The position numbers and the translations under genes were made by a program. This document shows positions 48,101 through 56,651 of a stretch of DNA of 64,000 nt, piece by piece. This DNA is from Streptomyces sp. P3. GTDB lineage: Bacteria; Actinomycetota; Actinomycetes; Streptomycetales; Streptomycetaceae. The stretch spans positions 9,813,501-9,877,500 of the forward strand of contig JAFEKX020000001.1 in the NCBI GenBank assembly GCA_016893485.2, in the 5' to 3' direction. Position 1 is the stretch's first letter. Each line of letters starts with the position of its first letter. The notes beneath the pieces were generated by a model. It was not told where the DNA came from and did not search any database. It saw only the letters and a program-made list of their open reading frames with translations.

Positions 48101-49089
48101 CCCGACGTGCCGAGTCGCTCGCCCGCTCGAACCCCGAACGGGGCACGGCTGCCGAGTTGGCAGAGGGGCTGATCCTGGGTGGCGAGGTGGAGCGCGGAGA
48201 GTCAGTCGTGCGCATGATCAACGATCCGTGGGAGCTCTCCGACGCACTGTGCAGGACTGCCCGCGCGCTCGTCTACGTGGGCGAGTATGACCGTGCCGAG
48301 CGCACGGCCAGGTCAGTGGAGGGTAGTTTCCAACACGCCAGTGCACTGGTCAGAACGGCATCCGCGTTGGCCTTTGCCGGAGAAGAGGGCAGGGCCCGCA
48401 GCCTGATCGATGAAGCCGAGGCGGCGATCCGGGTGATGGGGCACAACCTCGGCATGGTCGAGCACTTCAAGATCTTGGCAGGAGCAGCGGTCCGGATAGG
48501 GGACCGGGATCGTGCTCTGGCCATGGCCGACGAGGCCTTGAGGGTCATGCCGAAGATCCTCAGCGAGGACCGAAGGAGCGCCGCGTGGTCTTGGATCGCC
48601 AAGATGTTCGGTCTTGCGGGAGACCCGTCGGGTGTGGAGCAGGTGGGCAGGATGATCGCCGAGGATATGTACACCGAGCAGGTGAAGGACGACGAACTGG
48701 CAGGGTACCTGGCGATCGCACTCGCCCGGGCGAACGAGCCAGACCGCGCGGAAGGCGTGGCCCGGTCAATCGCCGACCGGCGGCAGCGCGCGGAGGCGCT
48801 CACCGAGGTGGCCATCCTGTTCGCGCAGGCCGGCGACGTCAGCCGAGCGGAATCGGTGGCCGCCTCCATCGAAGATCGGCAGCAGCAGTGCGCCGCGCTG
48901 ACGGCGCTGGCGGAGGTGACCGCGCCGGCTGTCGCCAGGCTGCTCCTCGCGACGGCGCTGCGCTCGATGCCCTGGGACGACGGCCTGCACGTGTTGGCCC
49001 GGTTGGCTCCCGAAGCCGTACAGGCTATCGCGCATGAGGTATTGCGGGACCATGCCCGTGACGACGCCGGGTGGGCACCCGCCACCTGA
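45191..49089 (+). pseudogene. STAND-type NTPase with long TPR-like repeat region, about four frameshifts
   Basis: GTG 45191 with GGGGAGGA upstream. N-terminal ~100 residues (WNTVLVELYGLVERPGVR; ATVGNLLNATTNPRRSSVEA; WMERYERAAERQ) resemble the HTH-like region common at the start of actinobacterial STAND proteins. ELRGRSAELAALTEFC precedes Walker A WRSQAWAGKSALLSWF (~170); Walker B is LVLVVDGLDEDRG (~255). From ~530 to the end there are ~33-residue helical repeats, e.g. RAEALTEVAILFAQAGDVSR and AESVAASIED. Frame changes near 45310, 45560, 45725 (GGG for GGGG) and 46967. ~1300 residues. STAND NTPases act as switch-like sensors; many bacterial ones are antiphage or cell-death proteins. Role here inferred. 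Confidence 0.75.
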
Positions 49090-49208
49090 CGAGCAGTCGG
49101 GGCCGCAGCCTCAAGTTCGTGAAAGCCCGAGGTTAACGAGGAGGTTGCCGCCCGCGCGCCAGATGTAGGCGCTCTGGCCGCGAATGCCTCGTCGCGGTCT
49201 AATGCCCG

Positions 49209-49756
49209 ATGATGGACGCGAGTGTGGCGGGTGTGGTGGGCACGGCGATCGGCGCGCTTGGGGCGGTGACCGGCGGTTGGGTCTCCGTGCTCGCTCAAGG
49301 ACGTGCGCAGCAACGGCAGTTGCAGTACGACCGCGAGCACCGCCGCGAGGCCGCGCGCCGGGAGGCCTACGGCGGCTTGATCGCGAGCACGAAGTTGCTG
49401 TCGGCCGCGTGGTGGCGGTTTTCCGACGTGCTCTGGAACGAGCAGTCCACGCCGGAGCAGTGGCGGACCTCCTTCTCCGAGGCGCACAGGGCGTGGACCC
49501 AGTTCAGCACCGCAGTCGCGGCCGTTGTCGTCGCCGGGCCGGTGTCCGCCGCGGAGGAGGCTGCCGAGGTGCTGCGGGTCACCATGTACGACTGGGAGAA
49601 GGCCGGGATGGACTGGTTCGCGGCTGCGCTGCGGGAGGGGCATGGCCAGGTCGATGAGCGCGTCGAGCGTTTCAACAGGTGCGCCGAGGCGAAGCGGTCT
49701 CCGACCGCGCCTTTCAGCACGCCGCGCAGGTGGCCCTGGGAACAGAACACCCGTAG
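49209..49756 (+). pseudogene. Single-TM hypothetical protein, one frameshift near the end
   Basis: ATG 49209 (MMDASVAGVVGTAIGALGAV). N-terminal TM helix AIGALGAVTGGWVSVLAQ, then a long charged helix AQQRQLQYDREHRREAARRE and AYGGLIASTKLLSAAWWRFS. A frame change near 49700 gives VSDRAFQHAAQVALGTEHP, TAG 49754-49756, a more natural end than the long Arg/Pro-rich continuation. ~182 residues, a common Streptomyces type of unknown function. Lies 120 bp after the STAND gene, same strand, so may be its membrane partner (speculative). Confidence 0.55.
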
Positions 49757-49972
49757 TGGAATCGACCGGGCGGGACACCACGGGGCCTTTTCCGGCAGCC
49801 TCACCAGGGCACGCCATGGGGACGGCAGGCCCGCTGCGCAACCCGCACGAGCCTGGCGCGTTACGCGTGAAGTCCTCGACGACGTTGGCCAGTTGCGTGA
49901 AAGTACGCAGGCAAGGAAGCCTGACTGGGATACCGATGCCTGGGCCATCGGCAGAGGCAGAGGGTCGAGGAA

Positions 49973-50241
49973 TTGAGCACCGTCAAGCCCAACAAGCTAC
50001 GTACCGGCTGGTCTGGCGCGCGTGGGAGTCGGTGCGCGGCAGGAACTGCTGGTACGTCGTCTACCGGCCAGACGGCGAACCGCACACCGACGAACGGGCC
50101 GTTGTCCTACGCCGTTCCCGATACCGGTGGCAGGCCTCCCAGTGGATCCGGAACCGGGGCGCAGGACTCCCTACGCCGATCCTGGTCACGCCTCACGACA
50201 TGACCCCGCAGCACGCGTCCAGGCAGCCCCTCTATCCGTAA
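49973..50241 (+). pseudogene. Small hypothetical protein, probable frameshift at the start
   Basis: TTG 49973 after GTCGAGGA gives LSTVKPNK. The coding-looking frame that follows is TYRLVWRAWESVRGRNCWYV, VYRPDGEPHTDERAVVLRRS and RYRWQASQWIRNRGAGL, ending TAA 50239-50241. About 88 residues; Trp/Tyr/Arg-rich. Function unknown. Confidence 0.45.
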
Positions 50242-50420
50242 CGCTGACCAGCCCCTTGGAACGGATTTCTCGATCATCGACCGAGCACTCGGGGAACACG
50301 ATGCTTGAAAGCGCGGCGGTTGCCCGGACTCCGGACCAGCAGGTCCGTCTGTCTCCGCCAGGATCCGCAGCAGAGTTCTGTGAAGCGCAGCTCGAAGAAC
50401 GGCGCGGGCGGCGAGCGGTC

Positions 50421-50880
50421 CTATACCTCGGCAACCTCCGCCGACTCCGGGTGGTGCTTGAGCTGGGTGCGGGCCTCCATCAGCTGGTCCCGCGCGAGCT
50501 CGGTCCAGAAACGATGGCCGACGAGCAGGGTCGCAAGTTCGATCTCTCTCGCCTTCAACCGCTCGATACGCTCCCGCTCCGCGGGGTCCCAGCCGGGGAG
50601 TCGGGGCGTGAGGCTAGCCGCCACGCGTTTTCATGGGTTGTCCAGGCGGGCAGCGGCTCGGCGGACCAGGGCTGCCGCTTGAGCAGGCCGCGCAGTTCGC
50701 TGCGTAGCGCGTTGATCTCGGACTGAGCCTCAAGGAGATCGCCGGGAAGTCGTAGGTCTTCTTGTCGTGCGCCAGGATGTAACGGTACTGCCGTTCGAAT
50801 CCAAGACGATCGCGCCGCGCGGCGCCGTGACCGCCGCCCCGGGGTCGCAGCTCCTGGGGATGCCGGTCACAGGAACTCAC
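50421..50880 (-). pseudogene. Hypothetical coiled-coil protein, two frameshifts
   Basis: From GTG 50880: VSSCDRHPQELRPRGG, FERQYRYILAHDKKTYD; after a change near 50745, LPGDLLEAQSEINALRSELR, GLLKRQPWSAEPLPAWTTHE; after a change near 50590, WDPAERERIERLKAREIELA, TLLVGHRFWTELARDQLMEA, RTQLKHHPESAEVAEV. Helical, charged, ~150 residues. No known domain recognised. Confidence 0.5.
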
Positions 50881-51103
50881 GCGTCTGACCTGGGTCCATG
50901 ACCGGCGGAGGACGGCAGGACGGGATAGTCGATGTGGTGATGCTCGACATCAACGCCGCGTTCACCGTCCCAGGCATCCCAGAGCTGATGTGCAACCGCC
51001 TCGGCAACGGCAACGCTGCTTTTCCGGACTAAGAAATGGCGGTCACTGCGATGTCCCGATGTGCTCAGACGGGGCGGTGATCGCGTTCGAGTAGGTTTTG
51101 GCC

Positions 51104-51583
51104 ATGGTTGATGACTGGCGGATGGATCGGATCGGGTGTGCCCTGCGAGGCGAGAACCCCACAGTTCTGCGGCGCTTGAGCGCGGGATTCGCAGCGATCG
51201 GCGATGTGCAGTTCCTGCCTGGCTACTCGGTGCTCCTGGTGGACGATCCCAAGGTGGAGAGGCTGTCGGACCTGCCCAGGGGCAAGCGGCTGGCCTTCCT
51301 GTCCGACATGGACCAACTTGGTGAAGCGGTCGAGCGAGCATCCCGTCACCTGGATGCGGCTTTCCGGCGGATCAACCTGGAGATCCTGGGCAACACCGAT
51401 GGGTTCCTGCATGCGCACGTATGGCCCCGGTTCGAGTGGGAGCCGGCCGACTTGGTGCGCAGGCCGGTGTGGCTCTATCCCCGCGAGAGGTGGACCGACC
51501 AGCAGTACGCACTCGGACCGCAGCACGACCCGCTGCGCAAGGCGATCGGGGACGAGCTCGACCGCCTGCGCTCGGCGAACTAA
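51104..51583 (+). CDS. HIT-like phosphohydrolase/transferase family protein
   Basis: ATG 51104 (a TTG two codons earlier is open too); TAGGTT at 51092-51097 would place the transcript start at the ATG. 159 residues: VDDWRMDRIGCALRGENPTV, VQFLPGYSVLLVDDPKVERL, GEAVERASRHLDAAFRRINL, and DGFLHAHVWPRFEWEPADLV with the H-x-H-x-x-P core of HIT-like (histidine triad) proteins. HIT enzymes hydrolyse or transfer nucleotidyl groups. The third His of the triad is replaced, so activity is not certain. Intact, monocistronic. Confidence 0.75.
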   Translation: MVDDWRMDRIGCALRGENPTVLRRLSAGFAAIGDVQFLPGYSVLLVDDPKVERLSDLPRGKRLAFLSDMDQLGEAVERASRHLDAAFRRINLEILGNTDGFLHAHVWPRFEWEPADLVRRPVWLYPRERWTDQQYALGPQHDPLRKAIGDELDRLRSAN

Positions 51584-51594
51584 CAGAAGGCACA

Positions 51595-51996
51595 TCATGA
51601 GGCGGCCGTCTTCAGCACGCGGGGAAGATGGGCGTGCATGTGCTCGATCGCGGGTTCCCGGCCCAGGTCACCGATGCGTTGGCCAATGATTTGGACTAAA
51701 CCGCAGGCCCTGTGGGTGTCGCCGGCGCATCCGACGGCGATGCTGCGGGGGCCCGCGGGTAGCATCGCGTAAGACACCAGGTTGTCGATCAGTTCGAGGG
51801 CCCCGGGAGTGTTGAGGACGATGTCCTGGACGCGGGGGTGGAAGCCGTCGAGGTCGAGGATGTCGCGTGCGGCTGCCGGGTCGCGGAGCCGATCGCGAAC
51901 GTCTTCGACGCGGTCAGCGGCTGGCGGGATCGGCCTGCCTGTCGGGTCCCTCGGCAGGTGAGGGTAGCCGAACGAGATCAGGTGTATCGGGTTTAT
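51595..51996 (-). CDS. RapZ C-terminal-domain-like protein (copy 1)
   Basis: The frame INPIHLISFGYPHLPRDPTG, VEDVRDRLRDPAAARDILDL, FHPRVQDIVLNTPGALELID, GPRSIAVGCAGDTHRACGLV and IEHMHAHLPRVL follows the pattern of the RapZ C-terminal domain (hI..hGY, DVR....DP, V..TPG, hAVGCxGG.HRS, h.HR). The start is odd: AGGAG lies 10 bases before an ATA codon at 51996 and no ATG/GTG is nearby, so either ATA is used or a base differs from ATG. RapZ-C binds ligands or RNA; these stand-alone actinobacterial versions have no known role. Confidence 0.6.
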   Translation of the reverse strand: MNPIHLISFGYPHLPRDPTGRPIPPAADRVEDVRDRLRDPAAARDILDLDGFHPRVQDIVLNTPGALELIDNLVSYAMLPAGPRSIAVGCAGDTHRACGLVQIIGQRIGDLGREPAIEHMHAHLPRVLKTAAS

Positions 51997-52905
51997 GGCT
52001 GGGCTCTCCTGTTTCTGGTTGGGGTTGGCTCGTGGTGTCGGTGAAGATGGGCATGCCGAGGTCGACCAGTTGGGGACGCCCGTCGGTGCGGCTGTTCTTG
52101 AGGCTGTTGAGCTTGGCCATCGCGGCGTCGAAACTGACCTAAAGTCCTTCGACCTCGCCGAGCCAGCCGTTCCCGCGGGCTTCGGTGATGCGCTCGCGGA
52201 GGTTCTGGATGATCTCGATGAGGCGGGGCCGCTGGCGGGGGTCCATTTGGAGAACGGGGCAGCGAATGCAGGCGTGTTCGTGCTTGCTGGGGGTGCCATA
52301 GGGGCGCCCGCAGGTGCCGAGGGAGACCTTGCGGAGCTCGAAGTGCTGTTGGAAGTCGTGCCATTCCGCCGCGGTCGGCTCGCGATATTCCTCTTGGGGG
52401 CGCTCGGCCCGGCGCCGGTCGAGGAATCCTCGGTAGGTGCGTACCAGGTCGTCCTGGAAGACGGCGAGGTATGCCTGGGTGGTGGTCAGTGTTTTGTGAC
52501 CGAGGATGCGGGCTGCGATGTGAACGGGCAGTCCGCCGGTGACGGCCTCGGTCGCGAACATCCTTCGGGAGTCGTGCGGTGTGTAACGCAGTGGCTCGCC
52601 GGCCTGGTCGCGTAGTCCGGTGGCCTCCAGGGTCCGGTCCAGGGCGCGCTTGATGCCGGCCTCGCTCATGACCTGCGGCTGCCAGTAGGGGCGGCGCTGG
52701 AACAGGTGCGGCGGCTGGGGGCCCGTGACGCGCTCGTGTGAGTCGTAGCGGGAGATCAGCGGGACTTTCCCGCCATTGGCGTCGCGCAGGCGCTTGATGA
52801 TCGTGGCCAGGACGCTGGCCAGTTCGGGGCTGACCAGCAGTAGCCGTTCCTCGTTGCTCTTGGAGTGCGGTAGTCCGGTCAACACCTCGGTGCCGGCCGC
52901 CCTGG
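51914..52905 (-). pseudogene. Tyrosine recombinase/integrase, N-terminally truncated with an in-frame stop
   Basis: AAGTEVLTGLPHSKSNEERL, LLVSPELASVLATIIKRLRD, SEAGIKRALDRTLEATGLRD, box HDSRRMFATEAV (HxxR), AARILGHKTLTTTQAYLAVF (His, Tyr), then a Cys-bearing tail TCGRPYGTPSKHEHACIRCP and VLQMDPRQRPRLIEIIQNLR. TAG at 52139-52141 interrupts, but the same frame continues VSFDAAMAKLNSLKNSRTDG to 51914. The N-terminal core-binding domain and the first catalytic Arg are missing because the 5' end is fused into a RapZ-C-like gene at ~52905. Inactive. Confidence 0.75.
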
Positions 52906-53207
52906 CATGCCACGGTGAGGCGGACCACCCGGCCCACCGGCGTCTCGTCGGCGAGGGCGCGGAGTTGCACGGCGGTTCGGGCGATGATCTCCACAGCGCC
53001 AGGGGTGGCTACGACGTGGGCCCGGACTTCGCCGTCCAGGCCGGTGCGGTGACGCAGCTCCGGGTTGTCGGCGGGGTTCCGCAGAGCGTGACGCAGGTCG
53101 AGGTACAGACCGTCGGTGATGAGCTCGTGAGCGCCTTCGTGCCGAGCGCCGACCGAGCGAATGACAGCGGCGACCAGACCGGTTCCGGTCAGGTGTGTGA
53201 TCTGCAT
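52906..53207 (-). pseudogene. RapZ C-terminal-domain-like protein (copy 2), 3'-truncated
   Basis: ATG 53207: MQITHLTGTGLVAAVIRSVG, GLYLDLRHALRNPADNPELR, VRAHVVATPGAVEIIARTAV and GRVVRLTVACQGGRH. These match, in order, the DLR....NP, TPG and hAxGCxGGRHR blocks of RapZ-C. Homology ends at GGRH, where the sequence runs into the integrase at ~52905. Copy 1 lies on the other side of that integrase. Confidence 0.6.
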
Positions 53208-53359
53208 GCCGACCACGATCCCGGCGTCGTGAGGCATGCGGTAGGGGTTGCCCGATGCCTCTCTCAAACCGCTCGTGGGCCGGTCAAGGTGCCCCGTCCC
53301 CGAACGGTTCACCAGGGCCCCACTCCGCGCTTATGGAGCTTGACCTGCTCGTATACGGT

Positions 53360-53569
53360 TCAAAAGCAGGAGCTGAGGGTGACCTGCGCACTGTGATGGG
53401 TGGCAAGAGCGTGCAGGAGCCGAGGAATCCCCGGGGATGCAACGGCACGACCAGCAGCGGGCTTCACCCGGAGCCGGAGTTGACGCAGGCGTAGACCGCG
53501 GCGGGTCCGTACCAACCCAGTCGGTACGGACACCTGCGTTTTCTGGCGGAAGATCGTGTGCTCGTTCAT
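53360..53569 (-). CDS. Small basic hypothetical protein (69 aa)
   Basis: ATG 53569 overlaps the stop of the upstream gene by 4 bp (ATGA). MNEHTIFRQKTQVSVPTGLV then an Arg/Leu-rich part RRGLRLRQLRLRVKPAAGRA. The overlap supports translation. The C-terminal half looks less natural and may be a shifted frame. Unknown function. Confidence 0.35.
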   Translation of the reverse strand: MNEHTIFRQKTQVSVPTGLVRTRRGLRLRQLRLRVKPAAGRAVASPGIPRLLHALATHHSAQVTLSSCF

Positions 53570-53865
53570 GATGCGCCCGGGTCAGTTGGTGCATCGACTG
53601 TCGATGTCTCGGTTGGTGGCTGTGTCTGCGCGCTGACGCCCGGCGTCTGGCTGAGGTACGCGAGGACATCGGCGGCCTGTGCCTCCCGGAGGGCTCGCCG
53701 CTCGTGGGGCCCGCGCAGGAGCGTGTTCCACGCGTCCACCAGCTGTGCCGCATGACAGATCCCGAAGATGATGACGACAACGGCGCAGCTGCCCCACCAA
53801 GGTGCGTCGGCTACAGCGCCGAGCAGGCCGCCCGTGATGACGCCGGTGACGGCAGAAGCGTTCAT
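53566..53865 (-). CDS. Small membrane protein (99 aa)
   Basis: ATG 53865 after GGAGCG. MNASAVTGVITGGLLGAVAD, then TM helix SCAVVVIIFGICHAAQLVDA and a charged helix LLRGPHERRALREAQAADVL, with a Thr/Pro-rich tail. Second of three small minus-strand genes (54118, 53865, 53569). Confidence 0.55.
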   Translation of the reverse strand: MNASAVTGVITGGLLGAVADAPWWGSCAVVVIIFGICHAAQLVDAWNTLLRGPHERRALREAQAADVLAYLSQTPGVSAQTQPPTETSTVDAPTDPGAS

Positions 53866-53869
53866 CCCA

Positions 53870-54118
53870 CGCTCCGAGCGGGGCAATGACTGCAGAGCCG
53901 GCCGGCTCCACCGGCGCGGGACGCGATGGGTGGACGTGAGAACACGTCAGGGCTCCTCGGATACGGAGGAAGGCGGTGGCGGACACCTGCCGGGTGTCGT
54001 CCGCGGGGGATCGCGCCGCGCGGTCGGCCGTACGGCTCTCTGTTCTGAGAGCGTCCCTGATGAGCTGTAAGCCCCGTCCGAGGGGTGACGTGTTGGGAGC
54101 GTACCGAGCATTCCGCAT
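53870..54118 (-). CDS. Small hypothetical protein at head of a three-gene run
   Basis: ATG 54118 with GGAGGGAA 6 bases upstream, one of the best ribosome sites in this region. MRNARYAPNTSPLGRGLQLI, RDALRTESRTADRAARSPAD, DTRQVSATAFLRIRGAL. The frame remains open past the next start (to 53582), so the true end is unclear; a frameshift before 53870 is likely. Unknown function. Confidence 0.4.
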
Positions 54119-54470
54119 GACGTTCCCTCCGCGGCCTCGGGCGAGCGTCCCGAGACACCTGTAGCCGGTGCCGGCAGCGGACCCGCACCGCGGAACGCCG
54201 CGCCGAGGTTTCCTCGCGCAGACCGCACATTCAGAACGTAAGCAGCCGTGACCGGTGGGAAGGCAGCCTGGGAGTGTCGGCCGGGCTGGTCAAGGACACG
54301 GTCCTGAGCGGGTGTGATCACGGGAGGTCTCCAGAGGGGGCATCAGGTGCGCATGCGGACGCACGAAGGAAGAGGGAGCGGCCGCCGCCGGCTGGCCAAG
54401 GACACGATCGGGGAAGCGACGGTTAGCCCCGCAACTGCGAACCGGGAGCACACTCTCACCGGCCGGCCCC
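54119..54470. other. Gap upstream of the small-gene run
   Basis: 352 bp. Promoter of the 54118 gene is expected near 54130-54200. No gene, terminator or repeat identified. Confidence 0.3.
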
Positions 54471-54716
54471 TCATCCGATGGCGCTGACCTGGGACTTCTC
54501 GACATCGCAGAGAAGGAACCCGGCTTGCGGCAGGACCAGCGGGTCGGTAACCCATACGGAAGCTGCCCGGGCCTGCTCGCCAAGTGCCGCCCGGTACCTC
54601 AAGAAACGGGCCGGTCGCGCAACATCAACTGTCAGCCAGAGGACCGCTCGGCGACCTCTGCCTTCACGGTCCGACACGAGTCGCCGAAGGAGGCCACGGC
54701 AGGTCGCCGCTGGCAC
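54471..54716 (-). CDS. Hypothetical protein (81 aa), divergent from the SRAP gene
   Basis: GTG 54716. PAATCRGLLRRLVSDREGRG, RAVLWLTVDVARPARFLRYR, ASVWVTDPLVLPQAGFLLCD and VEKSQVSAIG. Balanced composition with Trp and Cys suggests a real product, but there is no strong ribosome site. Only 9 bp separate its start from that of the SRAP gene on the other strand. Confidence 0.35.
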   Translation of the reverse strand: MPAATCRGLLRRLVSDREGRGRRAVLWLTVDVARPARFLRYRAALGEQARAASVWVTDPLVLPQAGFLLCDVEKSQVSAIG

Positions 54717-54725
54717 AGTGGGGGT

Positions 54726-55526
54726 ATGTGCGGCCGTTACGTCTCCACCCGCAGTCCCAAGGACTTGGCCCCGCTCTTCCGGGTCACCGACTGGCGTCCG
54801 CAGGAGACGCTGACCCCGAACTGGAACGTTGCCCCGACCAACGACGTGTGGGCAGTCCTCGAGCGCACTCCGCGCGAGGCGGACGAGGGCGCGCGGGCGG
54901 AGCGCGAGCTACGGCCGCTGCGCTGGGGTCTGGTGCCGTCGTGGGCGAAGGACCTGAAGATCGGCGCGCGGATGATCAACGCCCGGGTGGAGACGGTGCA
55001 CGAGAAGCCGGCCTTCCGCCGGGCATTCGCCCGGCACCGCTGCCTCCTGCCCGCCGACGGCTTCTACGAGTGGCAGCAGACCAAGGACCCCGCCACGGGC
55101 AAGGCCCGTAAACAGCCGTACTTCATCCATCCTGAAGACGACCAGGTGATGGCGCTCGCCGGGCTGTACGAGTACTGGCGCGACCCTGCCGTGAAAGAGG
55201 ACGACGACCCCGCCGCCTGGCTAATGACCTGCACCATCATCACCACCGAGGCCACCGACACGGCCGGCCGTGTCCACCCCCGCATGCCGCTCGCACTCAC
55301 CGAGAACCACTACGACGCCTGGCTCGACCCCACCCACCACGACGCCGACGAACTGCGCGCCCTGCTCGGCCAGCCGGCAAACGGGCACCTGGACGCCCGT
55401 CCCGTCTCCACGGCAGTCAACAACGTCCACAACAACGGCCGTCACCTTCTCGACGCGATCGCCCCGCAGCAGCGGCGCCGCCGAGACATCCCAGGTCGCA
55501 GACGGGTTCCTCCAGCCCGAGGCTGA
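54726..55526 (+). CDS. SOS response-associated peptidase family protein (SRAP/YedK/HMCES)
   Basis: ATG 54726 giving MCGRYVSTRSPKDL; Cys2 is the residue that forms the thiazolidine cross-link with abasic sites. Further SRAP blocks: TPNWNVAPTNDVWAVLE (Asn), LRPLRWGLVPSWAKDLKIGA, INARVETVHEKPAFRRAFAR, RCLLPADGFYEWQQ (Glu), FAGLYEYW-like ALAGLYEYWRDP, HPRMPLALTENHYDAWLDP (His). 266 residues. Shields abasic sites in single-stranded DNA. The last ~15 residues are Arg-rich and may reflect a late frame change. Essentially complete. Confidence 0.88.
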   Translation: MCGRYVSTRSPKDLAPLFRVTDWRPQETLTPNWNVAPTNDVWAVLERTPREADEGARAERELRPLRWGLVPSWAKDLKIGARMINARVETVHEKPAFRRAFARHRCLLPADGFYEWQQTKDPATGKARKQPYFIHPEDDQVMALAGLYEYWRDPAVKEDDDPAAWLMTCTIITTEATDTAGRVHPRMPLALTENHYDAWLDPTHHDADELRALLGQPANGHLDARPVSTAVNNVHNNGRHLLDAIAPQQRRRRDIPGRRRVPPARG

Positions 55527-55764
55527 GCGGCGCGTACACCCACATCAACGGCCGCCGCAGCCCTGCCAAAACGGCGATCGCCCTGGCCGGCCACATCTTC
55601 CACGCCGTGCGGCCGACCCTGGGAGCTCCGCCGAGGAGCGCGAGACGTCATTAACGCCTGGCTTTGTTCACTTCTAGGGGCGGCGTTTGTCCGCCGGTTT
55701 GGGCAGCAGTTGCGGATCTTGATGCCCGTGAATGTTCACGAGAATTAGCAGCGCCCGCAGGGCG

Positions 55765-56553
55765 TCACTGCCCGGCGCGTGGCCGGGTGAGTCCAGCTCC
55801 GACCTTGGTCAGCATCTGGCCGAGGAGGTGGAGAGCCCGTGCCCGTGTCGGCACTCCGCGCGCTGTGCCCGTCCAGTAGGAGTTGGTGAGCTTCTCGGTC
55901 ACCGCGAGAGTCTGGCTGTCGTCTTGAGCGGTCAGCACGAGGACGAACCGCACATAGTCACCGATGTCGGTGCCCTGGGGGTGCTGGTTCATGAAGCTGT
56001 GCAGGCGGGCTGTCAGGGCGGGCAGGGTGCGGTCCGTCGGGAAGACGACGGCGAGGCCGGCGACGGCCAGCCGAACTGCAGGGCATTCGACTGGCCAGCG
56101 GGCCAGTAGATCAGGGGTGTGCAACCGGATTGCCTTGCAGCCCCGGGCCTCACTGTCGGGATCGGCATGCTGCGGGGTGGCCGGCCAGGTCTCGGCGAGG
56201 TGGCGCTCAGCGACGGTGGCGGCGCGGAACAGCAGGTCGACGGCTTGGAACCGGTGTCGGGCGGGAATCCGGTCGTCGACGGCCAGCGCCGCGAGTAGGG
56301 CGAGGCCTTCGGCGGAGGCCTTCGGCGGTGGAGGGCTGACAGGTGTCCTGGTGCAGGATCTCGTTGTAGAACTCGGCGAGGAAGCTCCGGTCGTCCCAGG
56401 CGGGATCCGTCTCTGAGTCGAACAGCATCGCTGCTTGAGGGGCATGCGGTCCCGCAGGCGGTCGGCGATGACGTCCCGGAAGAGCTGCCGGATCGGCGGA
56501 CCACAAACGATCGCGTCGTGCTGGGGTTGCTCGCGTGCCGCGTGCGTGTCCAT
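55765..56553 (-). pseudogene. Hypothetical protein, two frameshifts
   Basis: ATG 56553: MDTHAAREQPQHDAIVCGPP, IRQLFRDVIADRLRDRMPLK. After a change near 56430: AAMLFDSETDPAWDDRSFLA, EFYNEILHQDTCQPSTAEGL. After a change near 56330: LALLAALAVDDRIPARHRFQ, AVDLLFRAATVAERHLAETW, LARWPVECPAVRLAVAGLAV, TDIGDYVRFVLVLTAQDDSQ, GVPTRARALHLLGQMLTKVG. ~263 residues, all-helical, no TM. I do not recognise the family. Confidence 0.55.
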
Positions 56554-56585
56554 GACCAGCGCAGCCTACTGGAGCACTTGAGGCC

Positions 56586-56618
56586 GTCAGCCCGCCGCCC
56601 GGAGGGCGGCGGGCTGAC
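56586..56618. terminator. 15-bp perfect hairpin
   Basis: GTCAGCCCGCCGCCC (56586-56600), loop GGA, complement 56604-56618. It stands 33 bp upstream of the start of the minus-strand gene at 56553 and 34 bp left of the IS end, so it probably terminated transcription from the right before the IS arrived. Confidence 0.6.
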
Positions 56619-56651
56619 GAGGCAGGCAGCGGCAGCGGTCAGCCAGCCTTA

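Noticed and set aside
47622..49841. Minus-strand frames of 200-520 residues opposite the STAND repeats
   Set aside because: Composition is Ser/Arg/Ala-biased antisense shadow; the plus strand shows regular helical repeats.
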